DNA from: Tigriopus japonicus
Lineage: Eukaryota > Arthropoda > Copepoda > Harpacticoida > Harpacticidae
NCBI GenBank assembly: GCA_010645155.1
Contig: CM021316.1
Coordinates: 42,654 to 106,653, forward strand
Reading direction: 5' to 3'
DNA: 64,000 bases
The position numbers and the translations under genes are program-made. Below are positions 47,901-56,806 of the stretch, one piece after another (positions within the stretch are counted from its first letter, which is position 1; each line of letters begins with the position of its first letter). Under the pieces are notes generated by a model. The model was not told the DNA's origin, searched no databases, and saw nothing but the letters and a program-made list of their open reading frames with translations.

Positions 47901-50900
47901 AGTTCAACAAGGCCGAGTTGACCTTCCTTGGTCATCGGGTGTCAGCTGAGGGGGCAGCTCCTTTGGAGGAGCGAATCGAGGCTATCAAAGCTTTCCCCAA
48001 ACCGGCTACAGTCCGTGGCCTTCAAGAGTTCTTAGGCCTCATTAATTTCTACCGGCGATTTTTGCCCAATATTGCCACAACCCTACTCCCCTTGTATTCC
48101 ATCCTCAAGGCCACAGGCAAGGCCAATTGCAAAGCAAGCAAATCCCCTGTCCACTGGAATGACGAGGCTCTTGACGCTTTCGAGGCCTCCAAGAGGGCAC
48201 TGGCCAACGCTACCATGCTGGTGCACCCGGATCCGGAGGCGGAGCTGGCCTTGACCACGGATGCCTCGGGAGTAGCAGTGGGGGCGGTGCTGGAGCAACG
48301 AGCCAGGAGGCCTAGAGCAACTTGGCAGCCTTTAGCCTTCTTCAGCAAGAAGTTGAGGGACCCTGAAGTCAAATACAGTGCATATGACCGGGAATTGTTG
48401 GCAATGAAACTGGCAGTGCGGCACTTTCGATGGCGATTGGAGGCGAGTGAGTTCACTTTGTTCACGGATCACATGCCCTTGACATTTGCAATGAACCAAA
48501 AGGCCCCGTCTTGGACTCCTCGGCAGCAACGCACCATTTCGGAGTTGAGCGAATACCCGATGGTGATCCGCCATGTGTCGGGAAAGTCAAACTCTGTAGC
48601 TGATGCCCTTTCTCGGGCACCCCCCATCACCTGTGTGTCGGTTTCTGCTCTGAGGGAGGCTGTTCCCTATGAAGAGTTGGCCAGGGCCCAACAATCGGAT
48701 CAAGAAAGGCCAACCACTTCCTTCTCAGCCTCTGGCCTCTGCTGGCAAACTCTTGACATGGGAGGAGGACAGCAGGTGCTTTGTGATGTCTCCACTTCTC
48801 GACCAAGACCTTGGGTTCCTCAGTGCATGCGACGCAAGGTGTTCGAAGCCCTACATGGCCTCAGTCATCCATCGGTTTGCTCCACTCTTAAGCTGATCTC
48901 CACACGGTTTGTCTGGCATGGGATGTCAACTCAATGCCGCCAATGGGCTAAGCAATGCCTTTCTTGCCAGCGTGCGAAGATACAACGCCACACCCGTTCG
49001 GCTCCAGCCCAAATTCCAGTGCCTTCTTCTCGCTTCGCACATATTCATGTGGACTTAGTGGGGCCTCTTCCGCCCAGCCAGGGTCACTCTCATTTGCTCA
49101 CCATTGTGGATCGATTTACCAGGTGGCCTGAGGCCATTCCTCTGCAGGCTACAGACACTATCTCTGTGGCCAGGGCCTTGGTCAGCGGATGGATTTGCCG
49201 TTATGGGGTACCAGCCGACATCACCTCTGACAGAGGGGCCCAGTTTACGAGCAATCTCTGGAAGTCCCTGGGAACTCTGTATGGAGCTAAACTACACCAC
49301 ACCACCTCCTTTCACCCGTGCTCAAATGGACTCGTTGNNNNNNNNNNNNNNNNNNNNNNNNNNNNNNNNNNNNNNNNNNNNNNNNNNNNNNNNNNNNNNN
49401 NNNNNNNNNNNNNNNNNNNNNNNNNNNNNNNNNNNNNNNNNNNNNNNNNNNNNNNNNNNNNNNNNCACCACCTCCTTTCACCCGGGAGTTATATGGCTAC
49501 CCTGAAATAGTTAGTGTTTACGACTACTTCACTTCTATTATAGAATAGAACACAGAATTCCTTCTATTCCGCACTGCTTTAGTGGTTAATGCAGCTCCTG
49601 ACAAGTGGTTTGAATCCTCCCAATCTTTCTTAATGGGAAGCTTTTAGAAGTCAAATTACACACATGGACAGAGAGCCTCAACCTGAAATAAATGTTAAAT
49701 TTCATCCCAACTTTAAATGTTTAACCAATAGATGGACTCTCTCTTGAGGATAGTAAGGTGAAAATAGCAAATCAATATTCTCAACCTCTCAGCTTCCTTA
49801 GTTGGAAGAGTTGAAATTTGAACTTCATATGCGCAATTCATTTTCAGGACCATGACAATGACCAGGCCATGGCAGTCCATGACAATGATCAGGACAATGA
49901 CCCTTGTGCTATTGCAAAAATTGGACCTAATGCTTTTCATAAAGATAATTTGAAGATGCTGATTTGTTCAATGGACTCCGACTATTTGGCACCATATTCC
50001 CCCCTTAAAAGATAAATGTAAAAATTTGCTATTTTTCTGGCTAGAATTTATTGTTATGTTTCTGCGTCCTATTTCCACGCAAATTGACTGAACCAGCGAT
50101 TGGAACTCTTGGAATGACACTAAATTGAAAATATCTAGTACTTGCCTGGCAAGCCAGCCCTGCCAATGGCCCAGCTTTACCACTAGCGGTATAATTAGAA
50201 TGCTCAGTTACGCAACCTCCATGATGCTCTTTTGAGGGATTCATTTGATACGCCAAGAACATGTTGGCTTTGGTCAATCTTTCCATTAAGGCTCTTCGAA
50301 CGCTTGAGAGAGGAACGCTCAAATGAATAAAGAAAGAAGGTGGGGATTGCATTACGAAGAAGAATCCACACAGGGAATGGTATTTCTTGAGTTTAGACTG
50401 TGGTCACTCGATGCATTCCTTGGGTTTTGTGGTTTATGGGAATGACGTTTACAAGAGGCCTGGCTCTAAAGCACCTTTTGATAGTAATGAATGATCGTTT
50501 AGTGATGTTTTAGACATCCATGAATAATGAGGGTTTGTTCTGTCAAGTCTCGTAAATAATGTGGTCAATGCATCATTTTGAATACAAAACATTACAAGAG
50601 AAGTCGTTGGAAGCAAAAGCGATGGGCCTTCCTTTAGCTTGAAAGTAGAATGCCAAGGAAACCATGATGATGTCTGTGAAAGGCTTCGGACTAATCGAAA
50701 CTATGAAAAACATAAAAAACCCGTAGATCAAGCCAAAGAATCTGTGAAGTAAGAAAATAGGCCAAGACTAAGAATTATGTTTCCCACATCGAAAGCGGAA
50801 GAAAACATTTATTTACTTCCAACGTGTTGCTAAGTAAGGTCATCTTGAACGAAATTTACCAGATAATCCACGGTCAACGAAGTTGACATAACACATGAGT

Positions 50901-53626
50901 ATGAAACTAAATCATTTCGGAAATAAATGTTTGTTGGTAACTTTCGAGAGCAAGAGAGCGTGTTGCGACGTTAATGGATAACCAACTTTGAAGTGAAGCA
51001 AATTTTAGAACCACTTGATTGGCATTTCTCATCGAGTTCAAAGGGATTAACACATCAAAAGGCCTCCCACTCTGTCCGTCGATGAGCCACCTAGGCATGG
51101 TTGTTTTGCGTGGTTGCTCTTAGTAGTCAAATCGATTTCATACAGAATCTGAGAATCATACAGGAAAAACCTCAAGAGGTACTATCGTTTCTCGCCAGTA
51201 GGTTAAACAATATGGAAAATAGTTGGGCCAATGTAAGAAGCACTGGAATCATGGAGTGGGAGGCTAGCAAAGAGAATAATGATTGCCAGTAAGAACAATT
51301 CAATTACGTTCTTCTGCAAATGAGACCTTGCATATGTTGACAGGAATACGTATTTCAATTTTCAGCTCAATCGAACGTCGATGTCAAAGTTTAGTGTAAA
51401 TTCTACCGAGAATGAATGAACTAGCCCTTTTCTGGTAATTGTTTTACCACAAAAGGGCGAGTTCATTCATTCTATGCCCTCTTCAGTACATAAGTTTGAG
51501 AAGGCATAACTTTTCACTCCGGCATTCGATTGGGCTGAAATTTGAAATACGTGTTCTTCTCAATGCAAGCCAGGTCTCATTTGTAGAAGAACGCAAATGG
51601 TTCGTTTCTGCTGGAAATCATAATTCTCATTGCTAGGCTCTCACTCCATGATTTCCGTGCTTCTTGGCCAATGTCAAGTACTCCTCTTTTTCAAGGTTTT
51701 TTTTTTGACGCTTCACGTGTTGGCCGTTATCGCCACCATCAAACCCAAGAAGTTCCTGTTAAAACGGAATTCGATATTTAAACTGATTTACATATATTAT
51801 AATTAAAATTGGAATTGGTCATTAAATCGCATAATAAGTAATGTTTCAGCGCTTGCGTAATATTTTTCCGGATGAATGCTCTTATTGGTCTCATTATTTT
51901 CTCTTACGCTTGGGGTTGGCACAGAAAAGTGGTTTGTGACCAATTCGCAAAAGAATCAATCTACTTTCAATACAATAGCCATAGACGCGTTTTAACAAGC
52001 TACATCTGAGATAACAACACAAGCTCATCAACGTCATTGAATGTTAATTGAACTAATTCACATAACTCAATTTTTTTGCAACAACACCAAACATTCTTCA
52101 AAGATTGGGTGAATGTTGATGGACTTTGTTTAGCAATCACCAGCATATTATATCTCACCAGCATATTACATCTTTATTGTTCCTTAGAGTATGAAAGCCC
52201 GTCTCTTAAGAAAGGTCTCCATGAACAATGGAATGAATGTCCCACGTGGATTATTATCGAGAAGTCATAGCAGAGTCATCAAATACAAACGAGATTTCTT
52301 GGGGTTTTGGATTCAATTAGAACCATTCATGAAGGCATTGGTAAAACTAATTGTCTCGGCTATTCGGCCTTACTTGCGAAAAAAAACTTGTTGAGGTAGG
52401 CATCGGCTCATCTCCTCAAACTAAAGGACTGATTAAGATGTAAGGGTCGTCTTGGAACTTTTGACAAACGGTTTTCTGTGGAAGAGGAATGGATGTTGAT
52501 CTTTACGTTCTTCTCAAACAAGTTCCTTGATTTCAGGTGGAGGGCATTGTGTCAAATGCTTTGGTGGCCGAAAATCCATCTTTGAAATCAATCCTGATTT
52601 CTATTGTCAGATCGAGGTTGTGACAGACTTGGATAACGTAAGTTGAGCTTTTTATTTCTTTCCAATCAAAAATACTCTGCCTTTTCATAAGAGACAGGAT
52701 GACGAAGTCCCATGATCTTAGTTCCAGGAATATTAAACTCGTGTTCTTAATTGATTAAAACAAATAAAGAATTAACAGGTTTTGACACTATTAAAACAAT
52801 AGCTTTCTTTGTTCATGTTTAGGCACTGAAATAACTTTTGACGGGATCGACTTAAAACTAAACAAAAAAACTTTGCCATATTGAGAGGCAAAGTAGTGCT
52901 TTTAGCCATGGAACCAAGAGTTCTTAAAGGGAACAAAAAGTTTCAGCCGAAAAGTACTTATTCGAAAATCAAAATCAGCTGACTCCGAAGTTATATACAA
53001 CCATACTTCAACTTGAGACTCTTAAAACCGAAAGTCTGACACTAAAATCTTAGTCGATTTCAGGTTAAGATTCAATCTTTATTATGTTACAATTTGCTAT
53101 CCCCAGATTTACTCAATTAATGAAAATTAAGGAGAGTTCCTAAAAGATTTAACATCGCACAATTGAACACCCAGAACAGTAAAACTGAGTTGACGTAAAA
53201 TCTATTTTTGAAACTCAATTGAACAAACTACGTACCAAACTCCTCGGAACTGACGTTTTTTCTCGAGAGTATCAATGAATGTGTCGAAACTGGTTTGATC
53301 TAAAACCATCCATCCTATCGAGGTATTGATTTTGATTTGTCGAGTAAGTGTCCGTGAAAGTAATTTCTCATCGGTTTGAAGAAGCCATATCGATAATTGA
53401 GTTGTCCATCCATCTTGAGGAAGAAAATGGTTCTATTCTTCAGATGTATGGAAGACAATACAGCTGCATTTTCTTATGAACATCTTCGCCTCATTTCTTT
53501 GTCAAGGCTAATTTTGAAGAGAAGGAAAATGATGATGATTTAAGGTTTGAGAACATCCTCAAATCTGGATTGATGAAGGGTTTCAAAGTACATGTTGATG
53601 AGACGGATCCAGAAAAGCAGGATTAA
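29944..53626 (+). CDS. Predicted secreted cysteine-containing helical protein, 320 aa, six exons
   Basis: The exons are 29944-30097, 30495-30707, 30775-30970, 39876-40054, 52537-52637 and 53507-53626 (TAA at 53624). All borders are GT/AG, every phase matches (1,1,2,1,0) and the sum is 963 bp. Residues 1-25 form a signal peptide (MQLTVVGTLYVTFWLTVILV). Residues 70-125 hold a cysteine cluster (DCQDECDRF, LCATL, VGCF, VHCG, GGYC). Then come C-A-V-C, a helical stretch (VRNMQRDLELVREEMSFL), a second helical region (DDVDHLLQVMSLIEY), C-V-K-C and FYCQ, and an acidic tail. No family was recognised; an extracellular role is inferred from the signal peptide. Introns 3 (8.9 kb) and 4 (12.5 kb) are filled with transposons. 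Joining exons 4-6 to 1-3 rests on phase, reading frame and strand; ending exactly at a stop supports it. Confidence 0.7.
32424..32613. mobile_element. Palindromic MITE, 190 bp, copy 1
   Basis: The left arm GGCCGCATGATAACGCAG...AGAGTACACCAAAATCAAGT is mirrored by the right arm to 32613, leaving a loop of about 50 bp. TA precedes the left end; the right flank is TTA. It is homologous to 53929-54126. It abuts the 5'-truncated LINE at 32617. Confidence 0.8.
32617..34490 (+). mobile_element. 5'-truncated LINE with an open reverse-transcriptase frame
   Basis: An uninterrupted frame (32637-34298, about 553 codons; no ATG, so truncated) codes a non-LTR reverse transcriptase. The order is FIHKKGPKDIPDNHRTIALE, FQFGFRRSRST, the first catalytic block FVDFSKAFDRVD, GLPQGDPLSPILFNL, the YSDD box (YLQYSDDLVLLAD), and a C-terminus with closely spaced Cys/His (CICSVCQ...HVH). 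It has no endonuclease. The 3' untranslated end runs to an (ATT)n tail at about 34460-34490. The clean frame suggests recent insertion. It sits in intron 3 of the plus-strand secreted-protein gene. The clade is not certain; it differs from the CR1-like family of this window. Confidence 0.9.
34500..36740. other. Intronic sequence, nothing recognised
   Basis: Between the LINE tail and the SINE fragment only short ORFs without splice support were seen. It lies inside intron 3 of the gene at 29944-53626. Confidence 0.4.
36745..36790 (-). mobile_element. tRNA-like SINE fragment (box B part)
   Basis: On the minus strand, TCCCCAGACGGCGAAGGTTC and the following GAATCCCGC match the box B half of the SINE at 850-1060 (GACGGCGTAGGTTCAAATCC). 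Box A and the tail are not evident. Confidence 0.5.
37085..37239. mobile_element. Palindromic MITE, 151 bp, TA duplication
   Basis: The element 37087-37237 is almost fully self-complementary: GGCCGCGGAAAATAG..., then GAGCAGAAATCCCAGACGTT mirrored as AACGTCTGGGATTTCTGCTC. Its centre is CAGCTGA...TCAGCTG. TA flanks both sides, and the outer flanks (ATGATCATTA and TAATGATCAT) are themselves complementary. A related element is at 58399-58558. Confidence 0.85.
37858..37896 (-). mobile_element. CR1-like LINE 3'-terminal tail
   Basis: The minus strand reads GGAATCCCATTCCTTGTAGC followed by GATAATAAAAAAT, the 3'-terminal signature of the LINE copies at 57100-57135 and 59360-59400. No coding part is attached. 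Confidence 0.6.
37900..39875. other. Intronic sequence, nothing recognised
   Basis: Rest of intron 3 of the secreted-protein gene up to the acceptor at 39875. No exon, RNA gene or transposon end could be supported. Confidence 0.4.
40678..40770 (+). repeat. Dispersed repeat (copies also at 59825-59930 plus and 50130-50225 minus)
   Basis: The order AAGGTTGCTCAAGTGAGC, CATACCGCTAG, then TTTGGCTGTGCTGAGTGGCT is conserved with 59825-59930 and, more weakly, with the complement of 50130-50225. The GCTGAGTGGCTCGG part looks like a pol III box A, but no box B was found, so a SINE is only a guess. Confidence 0.5.
41735..41961. mobile_element. hAT-type MITE, 211 bp, with perfect 8-bp target duplication
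   Basis: The element 41743-41953 begins CAGGGGTCGGCAACATGTGG and ends GGTTGCCGACTCTTG. GTATATTG is duplicated exactly at 41735-41742 and 41954-41961. The body is the same GGGCCCA-rich sequence as 15524-15773, in opposite orientation. Confidence 0.9.
42690..42745 (-). mobile_element. 3' tail of the LINE type seen at 32617-34490
   Basis: On the minus strand CATGACCGTGAGTCGCAATT is followed by an ATT-type repeat, matching CATGACCATGAGTCGCAATA and the (ATT)n tail at 34434-34490. Confidence 0.55.
42781..43152. mobile_element. Mariner-type MITE, 368 bp, TA duplication
   Basis: The element 42783-43150 begins CAGGGTCGGCGGTCCAAGTG and ends with the complement CTTGGGCCGCCGACCCTG. TA is duplicated at 42781-42782 and 43151-43152. 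No transposase is present. The CAGGGTC terminus is shared with the mariner derivative at 60204-61404, so related transposases may mobilise both. Confidence 0.85.
43160..45690. other. Intronic sequence without a supported gene
   Basis: It contains a (CGTC)n tract near 45010-45028 and an acidic minus-strand ORF (44806-45213, DDEEEHEGEEERT) that lacks homologues I can name or splice support. It lies within intron 4 of the secreted-protein gene. Confidence 0.4.
45704..45741 (+). repeat. 5' terminal repeat (38 bp), identical to 49494-49531
   Basis: Identical over all 38 bases to 49494-49531, begins TG and ends CA, and is flanked outside by CTTCTA. It is far shorter than usual Gypsy LTRs (hundreds of bp). 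Confidence 0.8.
45743..45757 (+). other. Primer-binding site complementary to the tRNA-Trp 3' end
   Basis: TGGTGACCCCGACGT lies one base after the 5' repeat and matches the complement of the 3' end of tRNA-Trp (CCA included), the primer known for CsRn1-type elements. Confidence 0.8.
45813..46766 (+). CDS. Gag-like protein of the CsRn1-like retrotransposon
   Basis: 317 residues from an ATG 55 bp after the primer site. The N-terminal half includes APKLPAFDPEDAELWLAAIE, the start of the conserved capsid-like fold of Gypsy Gag (phaFspedpe.Wf..ve). The C-terminal CPYHQEHGFNAHTCKPPC is the CHCC zinc knuckle of the CsRn1 clade (C-x2-H-x9-C-x3-C), followed by a basic Asn/Lys/Arg tail. Pol overlaps the end in the -1 frame, so a -1 shift is expected for Gag-Pol. 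It packages element RNA. Confidence 0.85.
   Translation: MDQPRNPAKEEQPLYTMAQLQQSIATAVKAALDQVAPPQAGTSQGGLAIHAVAPKLPAFDPEDAELWLAAIEEEFRVKKVTADATKYSHALAAIDAASRRLIGDIMCLPATPDVNKYQLLKTRLVDAFGSSPTQRIERILDLPPLESSERPSLWLARVKSLAGSGVSLAGQWPFVILLRKLPQSSRELAATKGLKTIDEVIEAADDLWCSIQTGSAQISAVRLADRPHMGGFCPYHQEHGFNAHTCKPPCQMSEFVNRSKRDKKTSAAPGKPQKGNGNYKKRHNRSRNNNVVGGPPVEPLACEEAFSDSGEANAGLL
46763..49337 (+). CDS. Pol-like protein (protease, reverse transcriptase, RNase H, integrase), truncated at an N-run
   Basis: Read in the -1 frame relative to Gag; the frame is already open before the Gag stop. Domains in order: aspartic protease (LIDSGAEVS, about 46882; ILGSDFL), reverse transcriptase (VVVPKPDGSWRVCGDY; KIDLLKGYHQI; YLDD in VFCYLDDLLIA), RNase H (LTTDASGVAVGAVL; YDRELLA; FTDHMPL), the integrase zinc domain (HGLSHPS...CLSC), and the integrase core with its first two Asp (VDLVGPLP and SDRGAQF). 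The third catalytic residue would fall just inside the N-run at 49338. No stop interrupts it before the gap. The chromodomain or tail cannot be judged. Confidence 0.9.
49338..49465. other. Assembly gap (128 N)
   Basis: The same 19 bases (CACCACCTCCTTTCACCCG) occur just left (49300-49318) and immediately right (49466-49484) of the N-run, and the right side then joins the 3' repeat almost at once. The gap therefore hides a collapsed repeat or an internal deletion junction, not simply 128 unknown bases. Confidence 0.95.
49494..49531 (+). repeat. 3' terminal repeat (38 bp)
   Basis: Identical to 45704-45741 and followed by the duplicated CTTCTA. Only a weak purine tract (GGGAG) precedes it. Confidence 0.8.
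49570..49640 (+). mobile_element. tRNA-like SINE fragment
   Basis: TGCTTTAGTGGTTAATGC (box A-like, 49574-49591) and GGTTTGAATCC (box B, 49607-49617) lie in tRNA order with short spacing. The flanks do not fold into an intact tRNA, so a tRNA-derived repeat is likelier than a gene. Confidence 0.45.
51226..51674. mobile_element. Foldback element, 431 bp, with perfect 9-bp target duplication (copy 2)
   Basis: The element 51235-51665 starts AAGAAGCAC and ends GTGCTTCTT. GGCCAATGT is duplicated exactly at 51226-51234 and 51666-51674. It is homologous along its length to 16932-17379, including the inner inverted pair around AAAAGGGCGAGTTCATTCAT. A 9-bp duplication with long palindromic arms fits Mutator-like/foldback transposition. 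Confidence 0.9.
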
Positions 53627-53926
53627 TTTGAGGCTGTCAGGGCTCTGATTAGAAGACAATAAAAACTTCGGTCTTATCAAGAGGGAAATATTTTTTTAGC
53701 TGAACAAAGTAATTTTCGGTTGATATCACCCAAAAATTGGATCTAGGAATGCCTCTTCCATATTTCTGTTTTACTGTTGACCAAGATGTAAATTCATGTG
53801 TGATGTAAAAATGAGTTTCGCCTTTTGGGTAAAATTGCGACTGATCGATATTTTTCTTCAATACAGCTCAGCCTTGATTGTACTCTCTTTAAGATTCGGT
53901 TATTTAATTGTTTGCCTGAAAGACAT

Positions 53927-54128
53927 TAGGCCGCATGTTAACGCAGCTAACTCAAAAAGCGAGAGTACACCAAAATCAAGTCAGATTAACGTTTATTGAG
54001 TATATATTCACCCCAGCTCCTGTGTTTCAACCACAACAGCTGTCGAGAGTACATACTCTAGGCACGTCAATCTGACTTGATTTTGTGTACTCTCGTTTTT
54101 TGAATTAATTGCGCTAACATGCGGCCTA
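53927..54128. mobile_element. Palindromic MITE, 198 bp, TA duplication (copy 2)
   Basis: The element 53929-54126 begins GGCCGCATGTTAACGCAG and ends with the complement CTAACATGCGGCC. Both arms carry GAGAGTACACCAAAATCAAG or its mirror. TA flanks both sides. Homologous to 32424-32613. Confidence 0.85.
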
Positions 54129-54129
54129 G

Positions 54130-55235
54130 TGATGCAAGTTTTTTGTACAAGTCCAAGATGAAAAGCTGAGGCATCCAGCGATCTCTGGTTTGACAGGTCT
54201 AACGCTTATCAATCAATTTGGCATCTCGATGGATTTTCCAAAGCGACATAATTCATCTTCGTTCAGAATGAGGCAGCAGACCTACTATTGGAAAGATTGT
54301 CGAAGAAATATGTCTTTCATAAGCTTCACCATTTGATCGTGTTTCAAGAAGACATGCCCTTTGTTTGGTGGTTGTGGCGGAATTTTGTGGTCGAAGGTTG
54401 CTAAAAATAGTACCTACATACGTTCATGTGACTTCTCAATGAACCTGAAATGAGAATGCCAGACTGAATATGGATGCTTTTTGACATCAAGTAAAGCATA
54501 TTGAATTATTGAAAGAGGAACAAACGCGTTTTTTCTTGTTCTTGCGACAAGGTTTCTTGATACTTGAAAAAGTTTTCCTTTTCAAGATTGTCACAAAAAC
54601 ATATCAGGGAAAAGCAAGCAACTTGACAGGAGAGGGTAGTTTGTTCATCTACCGTTTTTGTGACGAGAGTGTTTTCTAAAGCACTTATCCATGAACGAAC
54701 AGCGTTTAAAGGACGATTGCGAAGAAACGAACCTGTTTCTTCAACAACTCATAAATAGGCATGTCAAAGTTATACAAATATATCTATATCAATTTTTTAA
54801 ATAGATATTTGTTTAGTGAACGAAATGTCCCAAGGATAATACTTAAATAAGAAACTAATCAATCTTTCATCCCAGGACGGTCTTGTGTCCATTTCAATTT
54901 TTGGGGTTTGATGATCTTCACTCTTTTACTTTGAGAGGGTAAATTTGTTGTTAGAAATTATTTTAATGTCTTGGTTATACATTGTACTAGGGAAAATTAT
55001 GTCAATCCAATTTGCTGATGATAAAATTAGCTTTGATGATGATTTCGACAGCAAAATGGATAACTGTAGGCATGAAAATACACCTGGGGATTTGGGACCC
55101 GAAAGGGCGAATATGTCAAAGTTCAGGCTCACCCTGCAACAAACTTGGTGAAGATTGTTAAGAATTTCCGAGCTTAATTTCCATTCTTGTGTTCCATCAA
55201 GCCAAACAATGACTTTTTCCTCATGGAACAAGCTC
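54130..55235. other. Intergenic DNA, nothing recognised
   Basis: Downstream of the stop of the secreted-protein gene. Short ORFs only; no transposon ends. Confidence 0.4.
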
Positions 55236-55239
55236 AAAC

Positions 55240-55315
55240 TTTGAAATGCTTATGTCCGAGTTCTGACCTATGCCTAGCCATTTTGGCTCCCAAATCTCCA
55301 GCTGAATGTGTCCTG
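55240..55315. repeat. Half-copy of the inverted-repeat element at 57650-57915
   Basis: GTTCTGACCTATGCCTAGCC and ATTTTGGCTCCCAAATCTCC followed by AGCTGAAT match the right arm of the element at 57650-57915. Confidence 0.6.
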
Positions 55316-55489
55316 AATGGGCACCTTGTGAAATCGTAGTTTTAAATGGTGTATTAAGGATGTACTCGTATATACAAGGCACCATTCTATCCATTAACAT
55401 TGATATCTCGTAACGATAATAAGCACAATTAGTAAATTGTCATTGGTTCAGAACCCATTATCATTTTTTTGGGGGGGTGGGGCAGATTT

Positions 55490-56760
55490 TTTAATACCGC
55501 TTCAAGGAATGGGATTCCTTGTAAAGAGAGTTAATGATTAACATAGTTTTTAAAATTACACTTTATTTAAAATTTGTCCACCAATGAGTTACTGTTGGCA
55601 GATCTGTACAACCCTTGAATAATGGGTTGGTCAGGAATATAATTTATCAATTTGTCCAATCCTGCCTTAAATGCTGTTAGAGGATTAGCTCCTACATATT
55701 CCCGACGGAGACTAATGGGCAATAAATTGAACAATGAAGGAGCCCGATAAAGGAGGACTTCATTGATCGAACTAGTCTCGATTCCCTTGGATTTGGAGGT
55801 GCTTTCAGAGCGCACGTAAAACCTCTACGATCGCTACAACTGATCTCAAAGCCTGGGGTAGGACCACAAACTAGCTCCAGACTTCTCAGTTCTAGCTAAG
55901 CAGGTAGACGACGGCGACAGTTGTTTGGTCCGTGACCTCTAGAGGACTCTGGCTGTATTTTATGGATTGACTCTGAGAATCAAACTTCCAAAAGGATATT
56001 TGCGTTACAAACAAGGTAGCACACTCCATGACGTTCCTTATGAAACCCATCATTTTTAACAATGATGTTAAGTAATCCCTCATAGAGGGCGGTTTTGGCG
56101 ACGTCAAAATTGAGAAATCACTATTATATTTATGTATGGTTAGGACAGAGCCCATAAACGCTCTTGAAAACATACAGTATCAGATACCTTTCACACCTTC
56201 TCTGAGTACTGCACAACCCTAACTTCTGGAGCCTCTCCCAATACCAGAGCTCTCTCATTCCTGTGATGTTCCTAGTAAAACATCTTTGAACCTGCTCGAC
56301 CTTTTGCAAACCTGCTGAACTCATTGGAGCCCAAATGGGTGAGGCATATTCAAGATGCGGTTGAACAATCGACTTGTACAGAGTTAGCATCGTAATACTA
56401 TCTCTGGACTTGAAAGTGCGATAGATCCAGCCACACGTTTGTTGAAAACGTTTGTTCAACGTCCAGTTTAAAAGCCACTTTCAACTGGATATGAGCATCA
56501 AACTTTCCATCATCTTGGATGACAACTCCTAAATCCCTCATGGACGATACCTACTCAATATCACAACCTCCATTGTCTTTGAGTGGAACATCTAATTTTG
56601 ACGTCCCATTCGTCACTGTGCGGAATTTCATCTCGTTCAATGCCATACTACTCTGACCAACCCAAGAGTAGACTTTCTCCAAGTCATCAACTAAACTTTT
56701 TGAGTCCTGACCGTTCCTTCCACAAACTAATTTTGCGTCATCAAGGTATGAAGAAATACT
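55490..56760 (-). pseudogene. CR1-like LINE, 3' part of polymerase plus tail, frameshifted
   Basis: Reading the minus strand: YLDDAKLVCGRNGQ (catalytic YxDD box, 56737-56748), LEKVYSWVGQ, MRDLGVVIQDD, YKSIVQPHLEYASPIWAPM, LQKVEQVQRCFTRNITGM, and finally SLRREYVGANPLTAFKAGL...IPDQPIIQGLYRSANSNS (55567-55700). The 3'-terminal signature GGAATCCCATTCCTTG follows near 55500. Stops and frameshifts (such as at CDIE*VSS) show it is dead. The part before the YxDD box is missing. Confidence 0.8.
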
Positions 56761-56806
56761 GGATTTTGTACTAAACTTCTAAAGAGGAGCAATAAAGAAA
56801 ATAAAC

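Larger units (their letters stand above)
45698..49537 (+). mobile_element. CsRn1-like Ty3/Gypsy retrotransposon with 38-bp terminal repeats, 3' part incomplete
   Basis: Identical 38-bp direct repeats (45704-45741 and 49494-49531) start TGGCTACCC and end CTACTTCA, the TG...CA form of LTRs. CTTCTA is duplicated outside them (45698-45703 and 49532-49537). A tRNA-Trp-type primer site, gag and pol follow in order. The CHCC zinc knuckle in Gag and the tRNA-Trp primer site are traits of the CsRn1 clade. The integrase end is missing at the N-run. Frames are otherwise open, which suggests a young insertion into intron 4 of the secreted-protein gene. Confidence 0.85.
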
